Assembly: GCA_002494495.1 (NCBI GenBank)
Contig: DACB01000016.1
Coordinates: 259,819-323,818 of the forward strand
Origin: Methanobacterium sp. UBA294
GTDB taxonomy: Archaea; Methanobacteriota; Methanobacteria; Methanobacteriales; Methanobacteriaceae
Direction of reading: 5' to 3'
Length of the DNA: 64,000 bases
Shown: positions 25,849-35,227 of the stretch, piece by piece
Numbering within the stretch: position 1 is the first letter of the stretch
Layout: every line of letters starts with the position of its first letter
Made by a program: the position numbers and the translations under genes
The notes under the pieces: generated by a model
What the model saw: only the letters and a program-made list of their open reading frames with translations
The model's database searches: none
What the model was told of the DNA's origin: nothing

Positions 25849-27968
25849 AGTATGCGGCTTCCTCCATTATCGTAGATTCTGCTTTTTCCATCTAAAAGGA
25901 AAAGGTACGGTCCCATATCCACACGGATAAAGTCGTCCCCCATATCGATGATTTTCATGTTATGTACGTTTACATACCCCAGATAGATATAACCATCATC
26001 TATGGTTTGATTCCAGGCAAAAAATGAGCTATTAATATTTTCATTGGTAACCCAAGGACCATATGCGGTTAAGAATCTGGCAACTTCCCTTCCATCCGAA
26101 TATACTGTCAGGTTGTTTATTTTGTTTTTAGAGATCCACTGGGCAGATATGATTTCACTATCATGGATGTAGTTGCCCTGTCGGACAATGCTGTTATTTT
26201 CATAGACTGCTGAATAGGGCTGGCCCAGGGCGCTGTACTGAAGATAAGTTACGCAGGAAAACAGGAATATTAGGAGGACTAACAGGATGTAAACATCCCA
26301 TTTTGGCTTTTTAATAAGCCTAGCAATGTATATGCCTCCGATGATAAAGACTGGTGCTAAAAATATTAACAACTGGAAAAACAATCTGGCAACATCGTAT
26401 GCAATTGAGATATAGGGCAGTACTACAAATAATACTAGTAAACCAAGGGATACAACAATACCCAGTATAAATTCTGTGGTGAATTTTTCCCGATAATACC
26501 GGAATTTCCGAATTATTGCAAATAAACCAACCAGTATGGTGGCGAATATCAAATTATGTGCAATGATACTTACCATGTTGGGAAGGGATTTAAACACCAC
26601 TCCCAGGATGCCTAAAACATAAGCCCCCCTAGTTGATAATAGTGCAGAGGTTAATCCTGTGCCTGCTGTAGCTTGAATCGTTTTATCCAGGGCATTAGCC
26701 CCGCTTGCAAACTGGACTTTGGCCACAAATAAGTACCAGATGGCAATGAGTATAAGTGAGATAATTAAGACGTCGAAGTTGGTAAAATTCAGCTTCCTTT
26801 CCTTTATTAGACTCTTGAAAAATGGGTAGAGTAGTATGAGTAGTATGACCAGAAATGCCACATAAGCTGTAGCATAATGTGATATCAATACAGAGAATAT
26901 GAAAAGAATTATGAGTGCCTTACGGAACCATCTGTCCATTTTAATATCAAATAAAACCATTATAGTGAGGAAAAAGAATATTATGGCTATCTCCTGTCTA
27001 ACCGCTCCCAGGAGGTTTATAAAGAACAACTGGAATATAAAGAGCAAAGCAGCTAAAAAGGCATATTTAGCAGCGATATATTTTTTCGTAACTATGTAAA
27101 CGATTAATGGTAATATGGAACCAATTATAGCCATGAATAATTTAAATATGTATTCACCAGCCATCCCTGATAAGACGTGGTAGATTATGGGGAGGATGGT
27201 TATACTAATACAGGCGTTGTAAGCATTGTAGTAAGTATTTATATCCCAGTGATAGCCTAATTGGGTGAGTTGGAAACTGTAATATTCCAGGTGAACATCT
27301 ATTCCAAGTAGGTGGTTGGAAGTTAGTCCGTGCATCAGTAGCAGACTTAAACCAATAAGCCACAGCGCCAGGGGATAAGTAGCAGAGTGCATTCTGTTCC
27401 TTAAATAAACCACAACCACCAGATACAAGGGGATAAGAAGGAGCATGGTTAAAAGTATGATGTTATTCTGAGTGGCGTTCATCAGGTAAGTCCCTAATAT
27501 CGCCAGGAGAGGGAATAATAAGGGAAATATCATAGGGGCCCTTAATTTATCCTTTAAATCAATTTTAAATCCAAAATTATCGGTTAAAACCTGTTTGTTA
27601 TGCCAGTAGGCAACTGCTATTAATATAATGGTGAAGAGGTTTAAAGTTATGAAAACTGGGATAAAGGATAATGGCTGATTTAAGAATGGATATAAACTGT
27701 TTAAAGCAAGTCCAATGATCATCAAAAAGGAAATACTCATTCCAACCGATAAAACAATCTTTTTAACTGGATTCATCCCTTTAAAATTAAATATGAGAAG
27801 GACTAAAAAGCCAGGAACTATTGAAAAGAATATGAAGGATAGTGCCTCTCTAAAAAAAGGTATATTCAAAATTATAGACAGATCAGTCAATGTTAGAAAG
27901 ATTATAACTGTGAATATCCAGTTTTTAATGTTAAAATCCTTCATTATGTTGTTTATCTTCAAATTCAA
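25842..27968 (-). CDS. Large polytopic membrane protein, DUF2206-like
   Basis: A 708-residue protein with about 16-18 hydrophobic helices and a C-terminal extracytoplasmic domain of about 120 residues. It resembles DUF2206, found in methanogen surface-glycan clusters. The topology is like GT-C transferases and O-antigen polymerases. An early loop contains H-L-E-Y-Y-S-F-Q-L, but I see no proven catalytic motif. TTG 27968, TTG 27962 and ATG 27944 are all possible starts. It is coupled to the GT4 gene after it. Function is unknown, and a lipid-linked sugar transferase or polymerase is my guess. Confidence 0.75.
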   Translation of the reverse strand: MNLKINNIMKDFNIKNWIFTVIIFLTLTDLSIILNIPFFREALSFIFFSIVPGFLVLLIFNFKGMNPVKKIVLSVGMSISFLMIIGLALNSLYPFLNQPLSFIPVFITLNLFTIILIAVAYWHNKQVLTDNFGFKIDLKDKLRAPMIFPLLFPLLAILGTYLMNATQNNIILLTMLLLIPLYLVVVVYLRNRMHSATYPLALWLIGLSLLLMHGLTSNHLLGIDVHLEYYSFQLTQLGYHWDINTYYNAYNACISITILPIIYHVLSGMAGEYIFKLFMAIIGSILPLIVYIVTKKYIAAKYAFLAALLFIFQLFFINLLGAVRQEIAIIFFFLTIMVLFDIKMDRWFRKALIILFIFSVLISHYATAYVAFLVILLILLYPFFKSLIKERKLNFTNFDVLIISLILIAIWYLFVAKVQFASGANALDKTIQATAGTGLTSALLSTRGAYVLGILGVVFKSLPNMVSIIAHNLIFATILVGLFAIIRKFRYYREKFTTEFILGIVVSLGLLVLFVVLPYISIAYDVARLFFQLLIFLAPVFIIGGIYIARLIKKPKWDVYILLVLLIFLFSCVTYLQYSALGQPYSAVYENNSIVRQGNYIHDSEIISAQWISKNKINNLTVYSDGREVARFLTAYGPWVTNENINSSFFAWNQTIDDGYIYLGYVNVHNMKIIDMGDDFIRVDMGPYLFLLDGKSRIYDNGGSRILW

Positions 27969-28041
27969 ACCTTCTAAAACTTCTAAAACTTCATATTATT
28001 GTTTCCAAATTTTACTTAATCAGAATAAGATTAATATGAAT

Positions 28042-29175
28042 TTAAGATTTTAAGAGTATTTCCTTATATACTTTCTCCATACTACTGGCCACCCCTTTCC
28101 AGGTGTATTTCTCTACCACTAACTTCCTTCCTCTGTGACCCATCTCCTTTTGCATTTCAGGATCACCGAGTATCTGAGTTACAGCATTGGCCAGCTTCTT
28201 GATATCCCCGGGAGGTGTTACTATTCCTGCTTCAACCTTTTTTAGATCCTGGGCCACACCCACAATATCAGTGGTTACCACTGGTGTTTCGCAGGCCAGG
28301 GACTCCAATGCCACTATCCCAAATCCTTCCTGAAGGGATGATACGGATGGTAAGACGAAAACGTTTGCCTGGTTGTAATAATCTGCTATTTCCTCATCAG
28401 GGATAAACCCAACAAACTCCACATTTTCCTTCAATCCTAGTGAAGCGGCCATATCCTGATAATAATCCAGTAAAACTCCTTTTCCTCCCACAATTAATTT
28501 AACTTCAGGTATTTTATTTTTAATTATTTTAAGGGCTTCTAATAGATAATCCAATCCTTTATACTTATGAAATTCATCCAAGACACTCAAGAAAAAAATA
28601 ATATTATCATCATCGTTGTCTGAAGCTTTTTTTGGCTGAAATTTTTCCACATCCACGCCGTTGGGGATTACTTCTATTTTATCCTTGTATTTTGTTAAAT
28701 AAGATGAAGATTGCAGGTAGTTAGGCTGGGTTATTATGATCCTGGCTGCATTTTTTAACACAAATTTAAGGCCAAGCAGGTTGTATACACGGGCTATTAT
28801 GCTTGCAAATCCATTTCCTATTATGTCGTTGTGATATGTAACCACCAATGGGTTGTCTTTAACGCTGGAATATAAAGCACTCCAATCAGCGCTCCAAGGG
28901 GTGGGGATATGGGTGTGTATTATGTCAGAATCATCGTTAGACAGCACTCCAGGAAGTCCGGTGGTGATGTTAGTATTGGCGATTTTACTAATATAGGGCA
29001 GTCTTTCTACTTCAATGCCTTCCACTGTCATTTTACTCTCTATATCTGGTTCGTTGGCACACACCACCTTTACCTGGTTGCCTGACTTCACTAACTCCCG
29101 GGATAGATAGTAAACGTAGTTTTCCACTCCTCCAGTAAATGGGTAAAACCTCACTGGTGTCTGTAATATCTTCAT
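28042..29175 (-). CDS. Family 4 glycosyltransferase, PimA/Cap1E-like
   Basis: A 377-residue GT-B enzyme. It has the N-terminal G-G-V-E-N-Y-V-Y motif (acceptor side), H-T-H-I-P in the first domain, and I-P-N-G-V-D and G-F-G-I-V-A-L-E-S-L-A-C in the donor domain. It is in the leftward part of the glycan cluster, 29 bases after another GT4 gene, and likely in one operon from about 31.5 kb down. Confidence 0.88.
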   Translation of the reverse strand: MKILQTPVRFYPFTGGVENYVYYLSRELVKSGNQVKVVCANEPDIESKMTVEGIEVERLPYISKIANTNITTGLPGVLSNDDSDIIHTHIPTPWSADWSALYSSVKDNPLVVTYHNDIIGNGFASIIARVYNLLGLKFVLKNAARIIITQPNYLQSSSYLTKYKDKIEVIPNGVDVEKFQPKKASDNDDDNIIFFLSVLDEFHKYKGLDYLLEALKIIKNKIPEVKLIVGGKGVLLDYYQDMAASLGLKENVEFVGFIPDEEIADYYNQANVFVLPSVSSLQEGFGIVALESLACETPVVTTDIVGVAQDLKKVEAGIVTPPGDIKKLANAVTQILGDPEMQKEMGHRGRKLVVEKYTWKGVASSMEKVYKEILLKS

Positions 29176-29204
29176 GTTAATTGTCCTTTATTTAGTAAAA
29201 ACTC

Positions 29205-30344
29205 TTATTTAAGTAAAAACTCCCAGTATGTTACTTCCAACTTGGTGATGATTTCCTTCCAGTCATAATCCTTTGCATATTCTTTAGAGCTTTTTATCAG
29301 TTTTTCCTTTGATTTTATTGCTTCAACTATCTTATTTGAAATGGAGTCACTGGATAAATCCGCTATATATCCATTTTCACCCTCTTTTACCAGGTCTTTT
29401 GCCGCGTTCATAGGATGATCCACCACCACCACAGGTACTCCACAGGCATTGGCCTCCAGGACCACCATACCAAAGCCTTCCCTTACCGATGGAAGGACCA
29501 GTACTTTAGATGATTTCATATGGGCAATTACGTCCTGGTAATCCTCCAGGAATCCAGTAAATTCAACGTTACCTTTAAGGTCCAATTCGTTGGTTAATTT
29601 TTTCAATTGAACTTTTTCCGGACCTTCGCCAATGATGGTACATTTTATATTGGGATATGTTTTTTTTACTGTAGTCAGTGATTTTATGAGGAGATCGGCC
29701 TTTTTTTCTTTAATCAGCCTTCCTACAAAGATGATATCAGACTTATTTGATGAAGTTTCTATATGGTTAATTTCCTCTATGTCAATTCCATTAGGTATGA
29801 CCGCAACTTCTTGCTGTCTTTTTATGTTCCATAAATCAGATTTTGTCTTCTCAGACACGGTTATAATCTTATCTGTCAATCGAACCATTAGTTGTTCAGT
29901 CAACCTACCAAAAAAACCCGCTTTTCCCAGATATTCATACCAGTAATCATTCCATACTTCATGTAGGGTGAGTACAAATGTGGATCTTACAAAAAAAGAT
30001 TTGAATTTAGCTGTAAAACTTGAAAAAAAGGGAAATCCCTGGCAGTCTATGATATCATATTTTCCAGCCCTTAATTTAAATAGTAACATCACAGCAAAGT
30101 ATATAGCTTCTTTAATGGATCTTCTATTGTCATGGTAAAGTTCTACTGGTTTACATACCCCATGTAACTTTATACCATCAAGTTCCATGTCCTTTTTGCC
30201 TGATTCGGGCCACCACCATCCCACACTGTACCAGTGTACGTCATGGCCTTTATCTACTAATCCTTTGGCCAGTTGGTAAATTCGTTTTTCCGCCCCTCCC
30301 TTTATCCAAGGGTAGGCTGCATCGTAAATGAAGGCTATCTTCAT
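29205..30344 (-). CDS. Family 4 glycosyltransferase
   Basis: A 379-residue GT-B enzyme. Features are G-G-A-E-K-R-I-Y-Q-L at the start, I-P-N-G-I-D-I mid-protein, F-V-G-R-L-I-K-E-K-K and G-F-G-M-V-V-L-E-A-N-A-C-G-V-P with the E-x7-E glutamates. The ATG follows GGGGAAAAG. It shares orientation with its neighbours and is separated by only 45 bases from the upstream GT2 gene. Confidence 0.88.
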   Translation of the reverse strand: MKIAFIYDAAYPWIKGGAEKRIYQLAKGLVDKGHDVHWYSVGWWWPESGKKDMELDGIKLHGVCKPVELYHDNRRSIKEAIYFAVMLLFKLRAGKYDIIDCQGFPFFSSFTAKFKSFFVRSTFVLTLHEVWNDYWYEYLGKAGFFGRLTEQLMVRLTDKIITVSEKTKSDLWNIKRQQEVAVIPNGIDIEEINHIETSSNKSDIIFVGRLIKEKKADLLIKSLTTVKKTYPNIKCTIIGEGPEKVQLKKLTNELDLKGNVEFTGFLEDYQDVIAHMKSSKVLVLPSVREGFGMVVLEANACGVPVVVVDHPMNAAKDLVKEGENGYIADLSSDSISNKIVEAIKSKEKLIKSSKEYAKDYDWKEIITKLEVTYWEFLLK

Positions 30345-30389
30345 CTTTTCCCCATAAAAATAAATTTAGATAGTTTATGCATAATATGT

Positions 30390-31517
30390 TTAATCTTCAG
30401 ACTCAGGACTGCTTAAAAGCATGAGACTTATGAATATCCCTGAAAATATGGTCTGAAATCCGAGAATAAAGAATATCAGTGCCATCATTGCATTGAGGGT
30501 TTGAAACAGTCCACCGAATCCTGCAGCAGACCAGTTATAGATTACATTGATACCTATGATCAGGCCCACCAGCAGTAGAACCACGCCCAGTAAGAGCTCT
30601 CTTCCTAGGGAATGATAACTTAAATATTTATTCACTGTCCCTGAACTTTTATTAACCCCATACATCTCTCCAAAGGCACCAAATTGCATCCAAGCCAGGA
30701 GCATCTGGTATCCAATTATAACAAGGAGACTTCCCAGGATAAGGGAGTGCATTCTGGATTGTCCTAGCAGAGTAACTATTGTCACCAGGGATACTCCCAA
30801 CAGTAACACAATCAAACCTGGTCCCAAGAGAAATGGTGTGGGCCGGTAGAGCATCATGAATCTCAGGTGTCTCCATCCATCAGAAAATGAACTGAGTTTA
30901 GAATCACCTATCCTTGGATAATAGGTTATGGGGATCTCTGCAATCTTCAGATTCTCTCGAGCTGCTTCTATGATCATCTCTGAAGCAAACTCCATTCCTG
31001 TGCTATGGAGATTTAATTTATCCAGGGCTTCCCTTCGGATTGCTCTCATTCCACAGTGGGCATCTGAAATTCCTGCTTTAAACAGAGCATTAAGTAACCA
31101 AGTGAGGAATGGGTTACCCACGTATCTGTGCAGGGCAGGCATGGCTCCCTTCTTTATTTCTCCCTTTAACCTGGAGCCCATAACCATATCATAGTCTCCA
31201 GTTAAAAGTGGTTGGACAAATTCATAAGTGGTGTTCAGTGGATATGTACCGTCTGCATCACCCATTACAATTATATCTCCTTTTGATTCTTTAAATCCCC
31301 TTAGGTATGCATTTCCATACCCTCTATTATCCTCACGTACCACTCTTGCCCCTGCATCAGTAGCTTCCTTGGCAGTGTTATCGGTTGATGCATTGTCAAC
31401 CACCACTACCTCTACATCCATCCCTTTTTCCTTTAGTTCAGTAAGTGGTATTGATTTAACTGTTTTACCTACTATCCCTTCTTCGTTAAGTGCTGGAATA
31501 ACAATTGAAATATCCAT
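30390..31517 (-). CDS. GT2 with C-terminal membrane domain (polyprenyl-phosphate sugar synthase-like)
   Basis: A 375-residue protein of dolichyl-phosphate glucose/mannose synthase type. The catalytic part (1-225) has V-I-P-A-L-N-E-E, V-V-D-N-A-S-T-D and M-G-D-A-D-G-T-Y-P (metal site). The C-terminal 140 residues form four helices. Such enzymes make the polyprenyl-phosphate sugar that GT-C transferases use outside the cell. That fits the large membrane protein of this operon as a possible user of the product, which is inference. The ATG follows GTGATGATTAA. Confidence 0.86.
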   Translation of the reverse strand: MDISIVIPALNEEGIVGKTVKSIPLTELKEKGMDVEVVVVDNASTDNTAKEATDAGARVVREDNRGYGNAYLRGFKESKGDIIVMGDADGTYPLNTTYEFVQPLLTGDYDMVMGSRLKGEIKKGAMPALHRYVGNPFLTWLLNALFKAGISDAHCGMRAIRREALDKLNLHSTGMEFASEMIIEAARENLKIAEIPITYYPRIGDSKLSSFSDGWRHLRFMMLYRPTPFLLGPGLIVLLLGVSLVTIVTLLGQSRMHSLILGSLLVIIGYQMLLAWMQFGAFGEMYGVNKSSGTVNKYLSYHSLGRELLLGVVLLLVGLIIGINVIYNWSAAGFGGLFQTLNAMMALIFFILGFQTIFSGIFISLMLLSSPESED

Positions 31518-31669
31518 TTAATCATCACTTCTATAATTTTTAGTTTTATGACTATGTAATGTAAAAATTCAGTAAATCCATCTGGTTAAATCTTATTAAG
31601 TGCTATTATTTAATCTATTATATTTAGTTATGCCCAATTCATAAGTAAAATAAGTATTAATCAGTTAAA

Positions 31670-31717
31670 AATGAATTTATGTTTTGAAATCCCAATGAAT
31701 TTATGTTTTGAAATCCC
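31670..31717. repeat. Two-copy exact tandem repeat, 24 bp
   Basis: Copies at 31670-31693 and 31694-31717 are identical and adjacent, each holding ATGAATTTATGTTTTG. They lie in the 249-base gap between galU and the GT2-membrane gene, which otherwise shows only AT-rich DNA and probably the promoter of the leftward glycosyltransferase operon. Confidence 0.93.
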
Positions 31718-31766
31718 ATTTATTAGTATTCTATCGCGTATCCGTTTATGCAAATCTTTTAATAGG

Positions 31767-32612
31767 TTACTTTAATAATTCCATTAAATATTGTCTTAGA
31801 TCATATTTTACGTTATCATCCGTCAAAGCTATTTCAATGGAGCTTTTCAACCATTCAAATGTATTTCCAATGTCGTAGATTTTACCTTCGAATACGTATC
31901 CGTAAGATTCATCCAGTGATTTCATAGCATCGGTGAGCTGTATTTCTCCACCCACCCCGGGTTCAACTTCCTTTATGTGATCAAAAATTTCCGGAACTAA
32001 TATATATCTGCCAGTTATGGCTAGATTGGATGGCGCCTGGCTAATAGACGGTTTTTCCACCATGTCCTCTATTTTATAGACAGAATCTGAAATACATGAC
32101 CCTTTGATAATACCGTATCTTTCTATTTTTTCCTCAGGAACCTTTTCGACTGCTATTGTGGTAGCTTCATATTTATAGAAGATGTCCATGAGTTGTTTAG
32201 TGCAAGGTACATTGGATTGGGCTATGGTATCTCCCAGAAGAACTGCAAATGGTTCGCCGTCGATATGATTTTTGGCTGTTGAAATGGCATCTCCCAGGCC
32301 TTTTTGCTTTTTTTGCCTTACATAGTAAATATCAGCCATATCAGAGATGGCTTCTATTTCCTTCAAGGCTTCTATTTTTCCACTGTTACGCAGGGATAAT
32401 TCTAGTTCAAACGACCGGTCAAAATGGTCTTCAATGGTTCTTTTGCCCTTTCCAGTTATAATCAGTATATCATCTATTCCAGAAGAAACCGCTTCTTCCA
32501 CCACATACTGTATTGTTGGTTTGTTAAATACAGGGAGCATTTCCTTGGGTTGTGCCTTGGTAGCAGGTAAAAATCTGGTTCCAAGACCCGCAGCAGGTAT
32601 AACAGCTTTCAT
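31767..32612 (-). CDS. galU: UTP-glucose-1-phosphate uridylyltransferase
   Basis: This enzyme makes UDP-glucose from UTP and glucose 1-phosphate. The 281-residue protein begins with M-K-A-V-I-P-A-A-G-L-G-T-R-F-L-P, the nucleotide-binding signature, followed by K-E-M-L-P-V and E-K-P near residue 165. I choose ATG 32612 because it gives the standard family N-terminus. The reading from 32627 starts inside a GGTGAT site. It supplies donor sugar to the glycosyltransferases beside it. Confidence 0.93.
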   Translation of the reverse strand: MKAVIPAAGLGTRFLPATKAQPKEMLPVFNKPTIQYVVEEAVSSGIDDILIITGKGKRTIEDHFDRSFELELSLRNSGKIEALKEIEAISDMADIYYVRQKKQKGLGDAISTAKNHIDGEPFAVLLGDTIAQSNVPCTKQLMDIFYKYEATTIAVEKVPEEKIERYGIIKGSCISDSVYKIEDMVEKPSISQAPSNLAITGRYILVPEIFDHIKEVEPGVGGEIQLTDAMKSLDESYGYVFEGKIYDIGNTFEWLKSSIEIALTDDNVKYDLRQYLMELLK

Positions 32613-32723
32613 TTTATTATTCATCACCTTTTAATCATTTGCACTAAATTAGTATTACAATATTAGTATTTATACTTCATTAATTAACATTTCATTAATT
32701 AAAATAAAAGTAATTTATTAAAA

Positions 32724-33791
32724 TTATAAATACACCACTGAATTTTCCCCAACAATGAATCTGAGGCCTTTAGGTAAACTATTTTCCTTAGATTCTACAC
32801 GTGAATGGTTACCAATCAGACTATCAACGATTCTCTCGTTACATTTTATGACTGCATCACCCACCACTATGGAGGATTCTATTTCTCCCCCAATTATTGT
32901 ACTATTATCACCGATAGATGTATATGGGCCAATGTATGCTTCTATCACGCAGTTTTCACCAATGATTACCGGTCCTCGAATCACACTGTTCTTTTTAACA
33001 ATAGTTCCTTCGCCAATATAAACTCTACCGTTGATTTTGGTGCCATCTTCAACTTCTCCATTATTCTGTGATTTCAATACATCCAGTATTAAATGGTTGG
33101 CGTCCAATACATCTTCTGGTTTACCTGTGTCTTTCCACCATCCTTTTACAATATGTGAATCCACCTTAAGGTCTTTATTTAAAAGTTCTTGAATTGCATC
33201 GGTAATCTCGAGTTCATCCCTCCAAGATGGTTTGATCTTGGAAATTGCATCAAAAATTGATGGTTTGAAGAGGTATATACCAACCAGGGCCAGGTTGCTT
33301 TTTGGATGTTCTGGTTTTTCCACCAGGTTCATAACATGTCCTTCACTGTCCAGCTCGGCTACTCCAAACTGTCGAGGATTTTCCACATACTGCAAGAGTA
33401 TTCTAGCCTGGTAATCTGATTTCTCGAAACCATCTACAAATTCTTTTATACCTGATTTAAGGATGTTATCCCCAAGATACATAATGAACGGGTCTTCTCC
33501 TACAAAATCCTTGGCAACAGCAACTGCATGGGCTAAGCCCTTGGGCTCTCCCTGGTTTATATAGGTAATATTTACACCAAATTGGGAACCATCTCCTACT
33601 GCCTCTTTAACCTTTTCTGGCATGTTGGTTCCTAATATAAGTCCAATGTCTGTTACATCTGCGTTTTTTAGATCTTCGATTGCGTAGAAAAGTACTGGTT
33701 TGTTTGCTATGGGAATAAGTTGTTTTGGGCCTGTATGTGTTAAAGGCCGTAAGCGGGTGCCATGGCCTCCGGATAAAATTAATCCCTTCAT
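32724..33791 (-). CDS. rfbA: Glucose-1-phosphate thymidylyltransferase (long form)
   Basis: Catalyses dTTP + glucose 1-phosphate to dTDP-glucose, the first step to dTDP-rhamnose. The 355-residue protein has L-S-G-G-H-G-T-R-L-R-P-L-T at the N-terminus. It is about 60 residues longer than bacterial RmlA. The added C-terminal part is a left-handed beta-helix with hexapeptide-like repeats (G-E-G-T-I-V, G-D-N-S-T-I-I-G-G), as in many archaeal long forms. It starts inside the rfbD stop (ATGA overlap). Confidence 0.92.
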   Translation of the reverse strand: MKGLILSGGHGTRLRPLTHTGPKQLIPIANKPVLFYAIEDLKNADVTDIGLILGTNMPEKVKEAVGDGSQFGVNITYINQGEPKGLAHAVAVAKDFVGEDPFIMYLGDNILKSGIKEFVDGFEKSDYQARILLQYVENPRQFGVAELDSEGHVMNLVEKPEHPKSNLALVGIYLFKPSIFDAISKIKPSWRDELEITDAIQELLNKDLKVDSHIVKGWWKDTGKPEDVLDANHLILDVLKSQNNGEVEDGTKINGRVYIGEGTIVKKNSVIRGPVIIGENCVIEAYIGPYTSIGDNSTIIGGEIESSIVVGDAVIKCNERIVDSLIGNHSRVESKENSLPKGLRFIVGENSVVYL

Positions 33792-34651
33792 TCAATCACC
33801 TTTTTCATTTCTTTTAATCCTTCTTTCGTATTCAATAATTTTATATCCAGATGATTTTGAGCTTTTTCCACTGATAATGATGAATCCATGGGTCTTGGAG
33901 CTTTTCTAATTAACTCTTCGCTTAATATTGGGTTTATCAGGGTTTCATCCAGTTCAAATACCTGAGCAATGTTCTTTGCAAAATCAAACCGGTTTATCCT
34001 CTCATCCCCTGCAATATGATATAAACCCCCTCTATCCTTAGAATAAATATTTAAAATTGCTTCTGCAGCATTATCCGCGTATGTAGGGGAATTATATTCA
34101 TCAGTTACGATGTTGATCTGATTACCAGCTTTAAGTTCATTTATAACCCATGTCACGAAGTTGAAATTAGTATGCCAACCATATAATACACTCACCCGCG
34201 CAATTAAATAGTTTAAATCAGAATTTTGAATGTATTCTTCTCCTTTAAGTTTACTTTTAGCATAATAATTTAATGGATTTGTTTTTTCAACTTCTTTATA
34301 CATTCCCTTTTTTCCGTCAAAAACAAAATCCGTGGAAACATAGATAAACTTTGCATCTATTTTCTGGCATGCTTTTACCAGATTTAACGTGCCCTGTGCA
34401 TTTATTCTATCTGCTTCTTCATGGTGATCCTCACAGTAATCCACGTTGGTGAGAGCTGCCGAATGAATAATCAGATCAGGATTTAAAGATTCAATTATAC
34501 CCAGCACATCCTTTTCATTAGTTATATCGAGCTTTACTGCATTATCTTTAGGATTTTCATTATAGGTGGTAATTATTTCATAATCATGGGTAATGGTGGG
34601 GAATTTGCTCCCTAACAGTCCGCTTCCACCGGTTATAAATATTCGTTCCAT
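33788..34651 (-). CDS. rfbD: dTDP-4-dehydrorhamnose reductase
   Basis: Reduces dTDP-4-keto-rhamnose with NAD(P)H, the last step. The 287-residue short-chain dehydrogenase has G-G-S-G-L-L-G-S near the N-terminus and the Y-Y-A-K-S-K catalytic motif at about 128-133. It is divergent from rfbC and overlaps rfbA. There is no ribosome binding site, and a TATA box about 26 bases upstream of the ATG suggests a leaderless message. Confidence 0.92.
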   Translation of the reverse strand: MERIFITGGSGLLGSKFPTITHDYEIITTYNENPKDNAVKLDITNEKDVLGIIESLNPDLIIHSAALTNVDYCEDHHEEADRINAQGTLNLVKACQKIDAKFIYVSTDFVFDGKKGMYKEVEKTNPLNYYAKSKLKGEEYIQNSDLNYLIARVSVLYGWHTNFNFVTWVINELKAGNQINIVTDEYNSPTYADNAAEAILNIYSKDRGGLYHIAGDERINRFDFAKNIAQVFELDETLINPILSEELIRKAPRPMDSSLSVEKAQNHLDIKLLNTKEGLKEMKKVIE

Positions 34652-34674
34652 GGTAATGTTTAATTATGCATGAA

Positions 34675-34684
34675 ATATATAAAT
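34675..34684. promoter_or_regulatory. Shared divergent TATA element for rfbD/rfbA and rfbC/rfbB
   Basis: The near-palindromic ATATATAA/TTATATAT sequence reads as a TATA box on both strands. On the minus strand it is about 26 bases before the rfbD ATG. On the plus strand its start site would fall near 34705, just before the rfbC ribosome binding site. One element could coordinate both halves of the rhamnose pathway. Confidence 0.5.
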
Positions 34685-34717
34685 TTTTAGAAATTAATTT
34701 TAAATTAGGTGTTTGTT

Positions 34718-35185
34718 ATGATTGATGGTGTTAAAACGAAAAATCTCAGGGTCATTCCTGATGAAAGGGGCTGGCTCATGGAAATATTAAGAAATGATGA
34801 TGATATTTATCAAGAATTTGGTCAGGTCTACATAACCACTGCTTATCCTGGAGTGACGAAAGCATGGCACATGCACAAAAAGCAAACTGATAACTTCACC
34901 TGCATCCACGGGATGATGAAAGTCGCACTCTACGATGCCCGGAAAGATTCATCTACCTATGGAGAGCTGAATGAGTTCTTTGTGGGGGGGAAAAATCCCC
35001 TACTTATAAGCGTCCCACCATTGGTTTATCATGGCTTTAAAGGTGTTGGTACTGAGATAGCTTACTTTATCAGCGTTCCAACCCTGCCATATAACTATGA
35101 AGAGCCTGATGAATTCCGGTTACCTCCGGATACTGATGAAATACCTTATGACTGGCTTTTAGAACCAGGGAAAAGCCATGGGTAA
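34718..35185 (+). CDS. rfbC: dTDP-4-dehydrorhamnose 3,5-epimerase
   Basis: Cupin-fold epimerase acting after RfbB. The protein has 155 residues from ATG 34718, with GGTGTT four bases upstream. The GTG at 34709 lies in that site. The family motif W-H-M-H-K-K-Q-T-D-N holds the catalytic histidine. The sequence is shorter than typical RmlC (about 180) and is closer to the compact branch. It is followed by rfbB after 42 bases. Confidence 0.88.
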   Translation: MIDGVKTKNLRVIPDERGWLMEILRNDDDIYQEFGQVYITTAYPGVTKAWHMHKKQTDNFTCIHGMMKVALYDARKDSSTYGELNEFFVGGKNPLLISVPPLVYHGFKGVGTEIAYFISVPTLPYNYEEPDEFRLPPDTDEIPYDWLLEPGKSHG

Positions 35186-35227
35186 ATATTTATTAATATT
35201 AATTTTGAAAATTAAAAGTGATATAAA

